Source: Eucommia ulmoides
Lineage: Eukaryota > Streptophyta > Magnoliopsida > Garryales > Eucommiaceae
Length of the DNA stretch: 64,000 nt
Direction of reading: 5' to 3'
Assembly: GCA_016647705.1 (NCBI GenBank)
Contig: CM028328.1
Span: 46,928,647-46,992,646 of the forward strand
The notes beneath the pieces are model-generated. The model had not been told where the DNA came from and searched no databases. It saw nothing but the letters and a program-made list of their open reading frames with translations. Below, in pieces: positions 47,628 to 58,849 of the stretch (the first letter of the stretch is position 1; every line of letters starts with the position of its first letter). The position numbers were made by a program, and so were the translations under genes.

Positions 47628-49220
47628 TGTACGCGCTTAGATTCACACCATATTTCCTCCTCGCAGTAATTGGACTACTCGCAAGTGTACGAGGTCTAGT
47701 TTTAATATAATGGATCTTTTAGGATCGGATATCGTTCCACTGGGAACGGTAGGTAATTCGGTTGAGTATTGCGATTTCAATAGTTTCATATTATCTCGAC
47801 TAATCAAATTTTGTTTGTTTTCTAATTACTATACTAAGATAAATGACAACTATAAAGTTAGTTTTAATTACACTAATTACTTAGGTATAAATCTCGTTCA
47901 TATAATGAATAATCGATTTCATTTAGTTAGCTATAACGGTTTTTATCTAATCCGACAACCTCTGTGTCAATAACTCCTCTGCTACCTCTTCCGAGTGTAA
48001 AATGAGGGATTACACGACTTCGTGTCAACGAAGAAGTCCCCTTCAATGCCTTAACGACCCTAGGTCACGTGAGTTTTAAGCCAACGTCATGGGTTGCATA
48101 CGTTCTAACACCCTCCCGGGTCGTTAGAACGTCACGTTGTATTTACCCTAATCTGAATCCGGGGTTACTTCTCCCGAGTGTCAAACCCCGTATTCTCGGT
48201 TTATCAATACAAGCATAATATCAAGAATAACAATAAACACAATCGGATTTAGACAAACAACACATTAAAGTAACATAAATTTACTCAACTAAACGGTTAC
48301 ATGATTTCGACTACTCCTAAGTAACATTTAACTACTACTATACGATCTTAGCCATATACCATACAAAATAAGAGGGATTCAACATTCTTAGATATGAAAA
48401 AGTGATTACAAAGAATAAAACAAGAGAGAAATGATCAAATCTGGAAGTGAAACGGTTCACTATCACTAATGATCGATCTGCAAGTTATCCTTCTTTATCT
48501 GAATGATGAACCTCCTTCTTGATCTTCAAAATATAGCTTAAGAGCTTTCTTCTAGGGTTAGGGTTCTTCAACAACAAGTTTCAGACGTGGCCAAGGGGTA
48601 TTTATAGGCCTAGGGGTTCCAAAATATCTAAACAGATATTTTGACCTATTTTGCGATTTCCGCCTAAGCGGTAGAAACTTCGCTTAGGCGGAGCTTAAGT
48701 CGGTTAGAATTCCGCCTAAGCGGTAGAATCTTTGCTTAGGCGGAGGACTAACTTCTTGGCTCCTTATCTTTCTGACGGAATTCCACCTAGGCAGTAGCTA
48801 CTTCGCCTAAGCGGATTTACAGCAGTGCAGCTTTATCCAGTAGTTCAGTTCATCCAGCATTCTGATGGATTTCTGCCTAGGCGGTGGAAACTTCGCCTAG
48901 GTGGATTCAATACTTCAGCCCTTGCAACCTTCTGACAGATTTTCACCTAGGCGGATTTCAAATCTTCAGTTTTTGCATCTTTCTACCGAATTTCCGCCTA
49001 GGCGGTGGAATCTTCGCCTAGGCGGAATTTCTCTGTTATTTGAAACCTCATTTTTTCATCTTTTTTGCTACCCTTTTTGCACCATTTCGCTCGGTTTGCT
49101 GATTGTTTACTTCCCTGCTCCTGACTAATAAAAACAGTTAAAATGATATTCAGACTTCAATAAAGTACTCGAAAACTGGAAAATTCGGTTTAGAATTAGA
49201 TAGGTATTTTACACCTATCA
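47628..49220 (-). repeat. Athila 5' LTR
   Basis: Starts TGTACGCGC and ends CACCTATCA. It pairs with 36558-38175 but has lost roughly one palindrome unit near 48940-48960. It holds CCGCCTAGGCGG at 48994-49005, where the other LTR has CCGCTTAAGCGG. The right duplication copy ACCAT follows at 49221-49225. Confidence 0.95.
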
Positions 49221-49225
49221 ACCAT

Positions 49226-49640
49226 CCTCGCCGAACACCGATGACCACCTGTGTTTTGTCGTCGTAAAGGAGGAAGAATGGTTTCGAAATAGAAATTGAT
49301 GAAATGTTTCAATTTTAAGGGTTTCGAAATAGAGAAACAGAGACAATCAAACCCAAAATCCAAAGAGAGAGGGAGAAACATACCTGGAGATAGAGTGGGG
49401 AACTCGATGCTAACAGAAGATGGCTATGGGGCAATTGGTCTCCTGGTCGCGAATGATCATCGCCGTCGTCTTCGCAAGGGAGGGAGGGAGGCCGCCGCCG
49501 TCGTCTTTGCAAGGGAGGGTGAGATTGGTTTTTTATGGAGAGGGTGAGAGAGATGTCTCAGAGGGATTGGGGAGGGGGGCAGAAACCTTAATTTTAATAT
49601 TTATATCTAGGTTTATTTTGATCTAACGGCTACCAATATC
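49226..49640 (-). pseudogene. Possible captured host-gene fragment in the Helitron
   Basis: GC-richer sequence than its surroundings. On the minus strand a frame with RRRRRPPSLPCEDDGDD leads to a splice-donor-like CTCCAG/GTATGT at 49384/49383. Helitrons commonly capture first exons with promoters, so this is plausible, but I recognise no gene family. Confidence 0.35.
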
Positions 49641-50171
49641 CAGAGACATCCAACGACTCTGGATGTAAATGAGCTGATTTATTATATAGATATGTCAAAG
49701 TAATTTTACGAGTTAATTAATTGCATTTGTTTTATTGTGATGATAGCTGTGGAATTTTATTTTGGCTCAGTATGTGCTTATATTTATATTATGTTTTGAA
49801 AAGTTGTGTTAGATAATTATACTTGATCCGTAAATTATTTTTATGTTATGAATACAGTACACCCATAAAATATTATCTCATGTACCTCAGCTACAGTGTG
49901 GTCCATTACTGGTACTAGGTAGAGTCAATGAGTGGTGTCGTTTTTTTAATGATTGGCAGGACGGTGTAAACCGTGAAACAATTTATTTATTTTGTGGTTT
50001 TGTTATGGATATTTGGGACACGTGTATTTTCCAAAATTTGAAATTGTTAAATATTTTTTTTTAAATATATCGGTACATGTTTATATATATTTGTTGTTGG
50101 TCGGGTAAGATCAAGTCGAGGTTACGCCTAGCCTCGAGTGTTGGGGGCTTGGGAAAATGTGTGACAATTTT

Positions 50172-50184
50172 TGGTATCAGAGCC
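50172..50184 (+). promoter_or_regulatory. Tekay primer-binding site, second copy
   Basis: TGGTATCAGAGCC, exact initiator-Met type, five bases after the LTR end GTGTGACA. Confidence 0.9.
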
Positions 50185-50249
50185 TATGTATACGTTCATT
50201 AGATATATCAGATTATCTCGTTAGTAGGGGACAGTAAGATAGGTTGTTG

Positions 50250-53200
50250 ATAGGTTGGTTCGACACTTGACCCCAAAGAAAGAAGCGTAGGGCGTAGAAA
50301 AGCTTGGATGCTGTCGAGCAAATTTTATGAGTTGCTGCACAACTGGCAGAGCAACAGGCAAAGATGATGGAATGTCAAAGGGCCCAAACTGAAATAGCCA
50401 ATCCTCAGGCCGTACCCCTGAAAGGATTCAAGGAATTGGACCCCCTAACTTTTACAGGAACTGCGGGTCCCATTAATGCTGAAAATTAGTTACGGAGCAT
50501 AGGGAATGTTGATGTGTGATTCACCTATGTATTTTCAAACCGAATTAAGTTAGTTTTCGAGCGCTTATATAGTATTTTATCAAGTTTTAATTAAGTTTTC
50601 ATACTTTTTGTATAAATCAGGTGTGTGGGGCATAAAGATAGGAAACTGGAGTGAAAACGATGAGATCAAACCAAAGCGAGTCGAAGTTACAGTGGATAAA
50701 CAAGTTCGGAGACTAAAATATGAAACAAGCCCATCGCCTCGGCGTCCAGACCACCACCTAGGAAGTGAAGAAGCTAAGAAAATAGCAAAATGTTATTGAT
50801 GGACCACCACGTAGGCGAAGATTCCTTCATCTAGGCAGAAATCCAGCAGAAAACGAAGATGGGCTACTGACAGTACCTAGGTGGAGAAATCCACCGCCTA
50901 GGCGAAAATCAAACAGAATGTTCTTCCACGTCCACCGCCTACTTCACCTCCTAGGCGATCATCTAAACTGACCTAACTTCACCTAGGCAATGTTTTCTTC
51001 ACCTAGGCGGAAATCCCCTGCACAGTCTTGAGATATTTTTAGGATATTTTGGCTATAAACACCCCCTCTTCTCCCCCTTCTCCGGTCTCTCTCTTGGTCT
51101 CTTGCATTTTTGAGGCCCTTAGGCTATATCTAAGGGTATATTTAGGAGTTTTAGAGGTGGATCTCACATTCCAAAGTGGAGAAGACGGCGAATCGATCGT
51201 TGAGCATTCTTAGCGATTTATCTTTAGACGAGGCTAAGTTCTTCGATTGTTTTTCCTTATTTCTTTATCTTAGGATCATGTGAGCATGTTTAGCTCGATT
51301 TATATGTTTATATGGTTATGACCACGAGTTAAATATGGATTATAGTAGGGATTAACGGTATATTTATAAATATATTTGTTTGGATGATTTCGGTGTTTCG
51401 TTTGTGATTCTTCTTCGTAGTTTGATTGTATTTATCGTATTGTTTGTTTATCATGCTTAGTTAGATAAATGGAGAATATGAGGTTTTGACAAACCCCGAA
51501 TTCGAATTAAGGTAAACAAACGCCACGATTCTATAACCCGGTCGGGGTTTGAATTGTGGACAATCGATGACGTGGGGCAAGACACACACTACATAGGGTC
51601 GTTAAGATATTGAGCGGGACTTTTTTGTTGACACAAAATTGCATTATATCTCTCATCTTACACTCGAGAGAGGTGGTGAGGGAGTTTTATAACGGAGATT
51701 ATCGATAGGGTAAATACAACGCGACGATCCAATAACTCGGAAGGGAGTTGGATTGTGTGCAATCAATGACACTGGGTGAGACTCACATGACCTAGGGTCG
51801 TTAAGACATTCAGGGGGACTTCTTCATTGGATCGAAGTCATGTATTCCCCCGTCTTACACTCGGGAGAGATGGTGGTGGAGTTTACGTATCGAGGTTGTC
51901 AAATAGGTTGAACACTGTAAACGTGAGTAAATCAAAATCGAACACGTATTTGTAAACACGTTAATCCCTAGACAATTCTTTACCCTAACACATATTAGCA
52001 TATTAGTATAGTTAATTTAGGTTATATTAGTATTAGTTTAATGAATTAATTACATTTGTTTTTTGCCTAGATAAAATTAGGTCACGATAAACGCGGTATT
52101 CGATAGTAACGACACCAATCCCTGTGGATACGATAACTCGATCTTTCACGATCACACTATACTAAAACTTAGACCTCGTATACTTGTGAGTGTAAGTAGC
52201 GGCGTATTTTACGCCCTACCACATGTATACGAGGCAATGGGCATTACAAATGACAACCAAGTTTCTCTCACTACCTTCCATTAGATATGGAAAACCGAAT
52301 GCTAGTAGAAAGAAATGAAGATGCTAATGTCAATTGCAAACCAAGAGATTACCTGGGATCAATTCGTTGTAGTATTTAATGAAAACTATTTCCCTGAATC
52401 TTATTTGTTCGAGATGGATGAGGAATTAATATTATTGAAATAGGGGAAAAATTTAGTTCTCTAATATGAAATCAAATTTGATGCCCTATCTGGATTTGCT
52501 CCTAATTAGGTAAAGACTGAGGAAGCAAGATCTAGAAGATTTTAGAAACTACTAGATTTGTAAGTACGTTTAAGGTTGAATGGCAGAAGGATCAAAAGTT
52601 ATGTGGAACTAGTAAACACGGTGAAATTAATAAAGAAAGTTGTTCAAGAAGTCGTTCAAAATCATGAACAGTACAAGAAGAGTAGGTTCGAGCCATCTAG
52701 TAGATATTCAGGTGGCACTTCTCAGGGATCTGGCCCTTGACCACAACTTCATCAGGCCTCGATAGCCGATCAATTGTCTAAAAGCCTAGGCCCATGGGAA
52801 TCGTTTTCCAAGCAATAACAGAATGTATCTGGATAGAGTTCCAGCCAGCAATAGCCAAGTAAGAGCAAACGTTTAGCCGAGCTGGGACAACTGTAAGCTA
52901 TTAATGTGGATCACCGGGTCATTTCGTTAGGGACTGTCCTATGGCGGGTCCAATATATTTCCATTGCCATGAGCCAGGCCACATATCTCAATATTATCTA
53001 AAATATGCTGCTCACCTACACCTTCTACAAGCAGTGTGGGTAGTGTTGGTCTTAGCAGTGTTCAGGGGAGAGGTAGAGGATCGGGTGGTAGACCTCCAAC
53101 CTGAGGTCATGTATTTGCTACTATTCAGTAGGATGCCCTGGCTACCCCAGATGTGGTTACAAGTATTATATCTTTATATGATAGAGATACACGGATACTT

Positions 53201-53283
53201 ATAGATCACGATTCTACTCATTCATTTGTTTTGCTAACCTTTATGATGCATGTAGGAAAATTACTAATTTCAGTGTCATATGG
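50250..53283 (+). pseudogene. Second Tekay gag-protease copy, broken off
   Basis: Homologous to 24700-26010: gag pieces (FKELDPLTFTGTAGPINAEN), then after a solo LTR more gag, a knuckle (YFHCHEPGHISQYY) near 52960-53000 and a protease start (DSTHSFVLLTFMMHVGKL) near 53208-53262. Similarity to the first copy stops at about 53283, where the next unit begins. Fossil. Confidence 0.85.
50510..52221 (+). mobile_element. Solo Athila-type LTR in the second Tekay gag
   Basis: Reads TGATGTGTGATTCACC at the start and CGCCCTACCA at the end, opposite in orientation to most copies here. Flanks are AATGT (50505-50509) and CATGT (52222-52226), a 4/5 target match. A palindrome-rich stretch (50735-51010) stands directly before a TATA box (TATAAA, 51054-51059). 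It carries the ~200-bp internal duplication (about 51495-51900). Confidence 0.8.
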
Positions 53284-53960
53284 GAAATGATTTCCCATCC
53301 TGGCGGTGGCTTGCCTACTCTTCCTAGAGGGTACTGAGGCCTTTGGGATGGCTGACATGGATGGAGATGTTCGTTTGCCCAGCGTAATCTTTACACTTAA
53401 TCCTTGGTATGAATCGATCTTAATGGAGAGTTGTGGATACATGAAGTATTCAATCGGTTGTGTTAGAGTGACTAGTTGTACACTCAACAGTTGTCCCTCA
53501 GGCCCAAGTATTGAGAATTGATTCAAAGTACTAGGGTCTTTATTGTGAGACTCTTCTAAAGTTAGGCCACTTCTCTTGGAATTCTTTACGGCGTTGGTGA
53601 CCTTGTTTGGTCTATGAGGGGTATCGTGTATGGGTCGGACCTTCTTTCCGAGAAGGGGATCGGATGGCTTCGGGATGGGAGCAGTTAGTTCGAGAATTGA
53701 AAGAAATGCCTGAAAATACAAATGGGTGGTTTGAGAATAGTAATGAATAACTCTGCTTAGGTTCGTGAAAAATTCTGTAGAAGTGACATGCATATCACAT
53801 CGTGCCTGCACCTCTTCAGTCGTGCCACTTCAATACGCGCTGACACGTCGCCTGCTCAATCGACGGGAAGGGAACACGTGGTCGTACGGTTTCTGAGCAG
53901 TGCATCGTTCCCAACTGTATTTAAATCGTCATCAGCCATGATGGTTGGGATAGACAGTCC
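53284..53960. other. Upstream region of the gene-like unit
   Basis: Starts near the palindrome GGGAAATGATTTCCC (53282-53296). A minus-strand open stretch crosses it, but I cannot assign it to any family. A G-box CACGTG lies at 53875-53880, about 90 bp upstream of the TATA box. Confidence 0.4.
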
Positions 53961-53965
53961 ATTCC

Positions 53966-53974
53966 TATATAAAA
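53966..53974 (+). promoter_or_regulatory. TATA box of the gene-like unit
   Basis: TATATAAAA in the context CCTATATAAAAGAGG, 84 bases before the ATG at 54058, with a G-box upstream. Confidence 0.6.
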
Positions 53975-54751
53975 GAGGTACCCTAGGTTCATTTTCATGT
54001 TTTTGCACATTCTAAAGCACATTTCTTTCTCGGCAAGTAACTCATCTTCCTTAAATCATGACTTTTATTCCTTCTTCTTTTTCTTTCAAGTCTGCATCAA
54101 GGTCTACCATCCCTGAACAGGCCCCAGTTGCTTCTCCGCTTCGACGGGTTGACCCCCGTTAGCATTGCCTCCTGCCTAGAGAAATAGGCAAGTTCATTGC
54201 GGTCGTATTGGGCCAACTAGCGGCCCCACCATAGAGGTGAACTTTGGTCAGGAAGATGAGGTCGGGATAGGTGAGGGCACTATTCTAGGATAGAGCCCTA
54301 TTTGGAGGATCGCATCTATAATAACAGATGATAAAATCAACAAGTCCCGGAGAAAATACACCTTCCCTGAGAGGGTGGAGACTCGTCTCCCTATTACTAA
54401 GGAGAGGTCTTTTGCTCCCCCTGAGGGTTTTTATCATGGTTTATATGGAGCACTTGCGTGGCGGTTTACGATTTCTGATCCATTCCTGGATAAAAGGATC
54501 TCTGTGCGGAATATCAGTTGTGTCCCTCACAATTGACAACCATTGACATTTTCAAGTCTCTATTCTTACCCAAATCCATGCAATTTGGGAAAGGGTAGTG
54601 CTATGTCGCTCTAGGAGGCAGTTTTTTTCAGACCTTGAGCCTTCGGTGAAGAACTGGAAGCCTCAATTCATTTTCCTGGGAGAAACTGGCCTGGAAATTG
54701 GCCACAATGAGGAGGGAGTTAACCCCATTCCAAGGGAGTGGGGTGTCATAG

Positions 54752-54849
54752 GTGAGAATGATTTTATTTGTGAGATGTTCGTTGGTTGTGTAGTCTTTTT
54801 TGGTATTTTGACTGCTTTTCCTTTTCTTTCCTTTTGTTTCCTTGTGCAG
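54752..54849 (+). other. Spliceosomal intron in the gene-like unit
   Basis: Begins GTGAGAATG, is T-rich toward its end and finishes TTGTGCAG. Length 98 nt is ordinary for a plant intron. Coding-like sequence stands on both sides. Confidence 0.65.
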
Positions 54850-55323
54850 TCCTGGAGAAAGTAAGCGAAAAAAGAGTTCGACCTAGTGCATCAATTCAAC
54901 AATAGAGTAGGATCATGTGGGATACTGAGTCTAACCAAGTTGACTAGTGGTTTGAATCAACATTCTACTATTGCCATTTTTATCGTACCCCTGGCTTGCC
55001 AATATCGGAGATTGATCAGAAAATCGAGAACGATAAGGTTTTCCCTTCTTGGAAGTTGTTGATTACTTGAATTTTCATTTTCTCAATTTTTACTCATCCA
55101 GTTATTCTTGTTCCCTTAGCAGAAATGGACAAGGTTGCGTTAACGAGATTGCTAAAGGAGAGGACAACCAAAATCGCTGCGGAGAAAAAATAGGCCCCAC
55201 GACCTCAGGAAAAGGTTCCCTAGGGGCGAATTACATATAAAGGAAAGGAGACTACTGTAATGAGTTTCGCAAGTGAGGCCCCCGTCGAGGTGGACGATGA
55301 ACCGAAAAGGATAACGAGGAGAA

Positions 55324-55328
55324 AGTAG
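55324..55328. repeat. Target duplication AGTAG, left copy
   Basis: AGTAG precedes the LTR and recurs at 62039-62043. Confidence 0.95.
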
Positions 55329-56977
55329 TGTACGGCGATGCGTTTGGTACGCGCTCGCATATTGACTACTCGCAAGTATACGAGGTCAAAATTTTAGTAG
55401 AATGTGATCTTGAAAGATTGAGTATCGTATCCACAGGGATTTGTGTCGTTATTATCGGGTACCGTAATTGTCATGACCTAACTTTATCTAGGCGATAAAA
55501 AATGTAAATAATTAATTAAAGTAAACTAATATAACCTAAATTATCTATAAAAATATACTAATATGTTTTAGGGAAAATAATTTTCTAGGGATTAATGTGG
55601 TTTACAAATATGCGTTCGATCTCGATTGACTTACGTTTACGGTTTTCGACCTATTTGACAATCTCGGTATCTAAAACTTTTTCGCCACCTCTCCCGAGTA
55701 AAAGACGAGGGATATAACGCAACTTCGTGTCAACGAAGAAGTCCCCTTCAACGTATTAATGATCCTAGGTCACATGAGTCTCGCCCCAACGTCATTGATT
55801 ACACATAATCCAACTCCCGACCAGATTGTTAGATCGTGCGTTGTGTTTACCCTATCGACAATCTTAGTTCTAAAACTCCACCGCCACCTCAACCGAGTTT
55901 TAGACGGGGGAATACATGACTTCGAGCTAACGAAAAAGTCCCCCTCAACGTCTTAACGACCCTAGTTCATGTGAGTCTTGCCCCAACGTCATCGATTGTC
56001 CACAATCCAACTCCCGACTGGGTTATTGGATCGTGGAGTTTGTTTACCTTAATACGAATCCGGGGTTTGTCAAACCCCGTATGCTCCATGTATCTATCGA
56101 AGCATAATAAACAAATAATATAATAAACACGATCAAACTACAAAGAACAAACATAAACGCAATACTGAAATCATACGAAACACATATTTATAAATATAGT
56201 GTTAATCCCTATACAATCCATGTTTAACTATGGACATAACCGCATTTACAAATAAAGCACAAGCTAAACATGCTCACAAAATCCTAAGTTAAAGAAATAA
56301 TGGAAGAAATCGAAGAACTTAGCCTCGTCTGAAGATTTGTTGCTAAGAACGGTTCAACGATCGCTTTGCGTTCTTCCTCCACTTCGGGATGTGAGCTCCA
56401 CCTCTAAAACTTCTAAATCCGACCCTAAGTATAACCCAAGGGGCTCTAATGGCTGAAACCTCTTTGAGGAGATGAGAGGAGTAGATAGTTATAGGCAAAA
56501 TATCTCAAAAATATCTAATAAATATCCTAAGCTGTGCAGAGGTCACCGCCGTGGTGGTGAGTTGGTCGGTTGGCTGATCGCCGCTGCGGTGAAGAAGGCG
56601 GTGGATTAGAATGACATCCTGTAGTTTTACTGCCTAGGCGGTGGATTAGGATGACATCCTGTAGTTTTATCGCCTAGGTGGTGAGTGTCCAGCAAGAATA
56701 GGTCAGTCTCTACATTTTCACCGCAGTGGCGGAGGTCTAGACGCCGCGGCGGTAGGCTTCTTTTAGAATATTGCCACCTTGCTCATTTTTCCACCGTTCT
56801 TCAACCGTTTTTGGTTCGATCTCATCGTTTTCGCTCCAGTTTCCTATCTTTTTGCCCCCACACACCTGATTTTTACCAAAAGTATAAAAAAAATTAAAAC
56901 ATAATAAAATAAATATAAAAACTACTCTAAAACTAACAAAACCGGTTCAGAAATATGTAGGTAGATCACATCTATCA
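55329..56977 (-). repeat. LTR of the non-autonomous element, left
   Basis: Starts TGTACGGCG and ends CATCTATCA. Has the ~199-bp duplication (55658-55856 and 55857-56050). The palindrome region 56540-56760 includes a 43-bp tandem pair with GATGACATCCTGTAGTTTTA and GCCGCGGC. Confidence 0.9.
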
Positions 56978-58849
56978 AGTACCCTACAACTTGGAATTTT
57001 GCTAGTCCTCGAGCAAAACACACACGAAAATGAAAAACACAACTAAAAGAAATAACAAACAACCTAAAACAATTTAAACATAATGACATGCGAGTTTTAC
57101 ATTCTTCTAACGACCAAGTTATGTTTTCCCTTGACAACCGCCAGTCATATCGAGTTCCGGTAGTAAAACACATCATGTGTAGTTCTAGAATTTCGACATG
57201 CAGTGATGATGAACGCCATTCAAGATACTGTAAACATGTCAGTGCGAGACTCAATAATATAACTATACAACGACCAGAATGGATTATCCCCTAACGAAAC
57301 TCATGACTTAGACCGTAAAGGATTAGGATTTCCATATGTTTGATTGGGGTCTACTCTCCACTAATGTAGGCTTGGAAGCTCATAGAGATCAGAATGACTT
57401 GGTTCGGTTATGGAATATTAAGCCAAGAGTATTTTGGAAAAAAAAATCGGGTTAACGTTGTGAACTTAACATTACCCTAGTCTCAACGCTTGGCACATTC
57501 ACTCTCGAACCGCCATATAAAGATCAGAAATAATCCCGAACAAACATTTAAGATCGACGTACTCACTTGTAAAAAATAAATGAAATTTAATAATATCTAC
57601 GTATGTTTTTTTTTTCCAAAACTAAACACACCCCCAAGATATTTGATTAGTATGATTTCATGGGTGTGGTTAAAACGAAATAAAAACAACAAGTGAGTAT
57701 TGAATACCGAACCAATCCAAAGTTCTCCCTAAACCCAATCACTCACATCAAGAAGTATTTGCAACTGCTAACTTGATTCACTCAAATTGTGCCTTCGGTT
57801 AAGCGATAAAGGTTTGGAAAAAGTTCAATTGGCCAAGGTATTTGTTTATGTGTTTAGAATTGAATTGGCTTTTAGGCTTCGATAGGTTAACGACGGATAA
57901 ACATATAACATGGTAGGCTTCAAAGGCTCAACCGACAAAACGAATGCCTAAATCAAGTCTCCTAGACTACCTTGCCTAGGATTTCGCCTCAAGCTTTCCC
58001 TCAATCAGGTTCTAGAATCCTTAATTTGTCATGAGTTTGGTTAATCGATAATTTGCCTTAAATCAATTGAATAGAAATACATTGAGTCTATGTGCTTGTG
58101 CAAATTAGGATCTATAATAATTCTAACCAAAACGCATTGTCAAGCACACATAACACATATGCAGAGGTATTACCCTTAACCTCGAAAACAACCAGAGGCA
58201 ATTTCATCATCGGGTAATGGCTCAGATGAACACAAAACTCAGCATACACACAACAACAACAACAACAAATAAACACAAACTAACCTAAACAAACATGCAA
58301 TACGAAAAAATAATCAAATATACTAATATCCTACACATCACCGCCAAACTCAAAATAGACAATGTCCTCAGCGAACCCAATCATCAATCTCAATATATAT
58401 GAAATTAAAGCATGTTAACGAAGGGGGTTTAGAACACGTACCTGGGAGGCGAGAGAATCTTGCCTCCATTTCAAGTCGATGGAGATAAATTTAATTTATT
58501 TGACCTTTGGTTACCTCCCAAAAAGCGCATGGTTTAATGTGATCGGCCGGACATTTTCAGAATGCCCTGAAGCTTGGCGAGATTTTTCTTTGTTTGGCTC
58601 AATATTCCAATGACACGCCTCACCGGCTTATGTGCGTGGCCCCACACTATAAACAACTCGGAATCCCGTTGAAAGGGATGTATCAATACCCGTCAATCTA
58701 ACATCGCCAAGTACCCTACATAAGAAATAAAAACATAACTACAAAACAAAAATTATATACAAAAGAAATGTCTAAAGTAAGATCAGGTCATTTACTCACA
58801 ATATCGACAATAACCAACAAAACAATCCCCAGCAAGGGTGCCAAAAACT
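56978..58849 (-). other. Non-coding internal domain of the LARD-like element
   Basis: Homologous to the internal domains at 17198-18441 and 20042-21762. Includes a short T run at 57606-57614 where relatives have long ones, the block CTTTGGTTACCTCCCAAAAA (58505-58524) matching the Athila-like conserved block, and the primer-like site at its right end. No coding sequence recognised. Confidence 0.8.

Larger units (their letters stand above)
36558..49220 (-). mobile_element. Athila-type Ty3/gypsy retroelement with env-like gene
   Basis: Complete in structure: LTRs of 1618 and 1593 bp, perfect 5-bp duplication ACCAT, primer site, polypurine tract and the order gag, protease, RT, RNase H, integrase, env-like gene on the minus strand. 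The LTRs are about 95% identical over the ~300 bp I compared, so insertion was roughly a few million years ago at usual plant rates (inference). The coding region is broken at about half a dozen places. It lies inside the Helitron, so it is younger than that element. Confidence 0.95.
32246..49690 (-). mobile_element. Non-autonomous Helitron with exact ends, itself split by Athila
   Basis: On the minus strand the element begins TCTATATAAT (49690 downward) and ends ACGCTAG (32246), followed by host T and preceded by host A, the Helitron insertion rule. A perfect 8-bp hairpin (GGCACAGG/CCTGTGCC, loop 4) at 32257-32276 lies 7 bases from the terminal CTAG. There is no inverted repeat or target duplication, and the empty site is preserved in the other Tekay LTR. 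Without the nested Athila it is about 4.78 kb. I see no Rep or helicase coding sequence. Confidence 0.9.
30803..50166 (+). repeat. Tekay second LTR, split by the Helitron
   Basis: The LTR runs 30803-32245 and resumes 49691-50166 (about 1.92 kb in total). It starts TGTATAACC and ends GTGTGACA. The split lies within ATTATA/TATGTCAAAG; the left LTR shows the unsplit form (TTATATATGTCAAAG). Confidence 0.85.
23306..53283 (+). mobile_element. Tekay/Del-type chromovirus (Ty3/gypsy) tandem array, carrying nested insertions
   Basis: Order on the plus strand: left LTR (truncated, 23306-24483), gag-pol (24489-30802), right LTR (30803-50166, split), then a second primer site and a second partial gag-pol (50172-53283). 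The pol order protease, RT, RNase H, integrase, with a chromodomain-like end and the tract TTTCGAGACGAAATTTC before the LTR, fit Tekay/Del. It hosts solo LTRs at 28566-30149 and 50510-52221 and a Helitron at 32246-49690. Both coding regions are broken many times. It is the oldest layer of this part. Confidence 0.85.

Noticed and set aside
49315-49626. Overlapping open frames on both strands as real genes.
   Set aside because: Purine/CCG-rich low-complexity sequence; at most a captured exon fragment, listed with low confidence.
53218-53811. 197-codon minus-strand open frame as a host gene.
   Set aside because: It crosses the junction between the Tekay remnant and the next unit and matches nothing I recognise.
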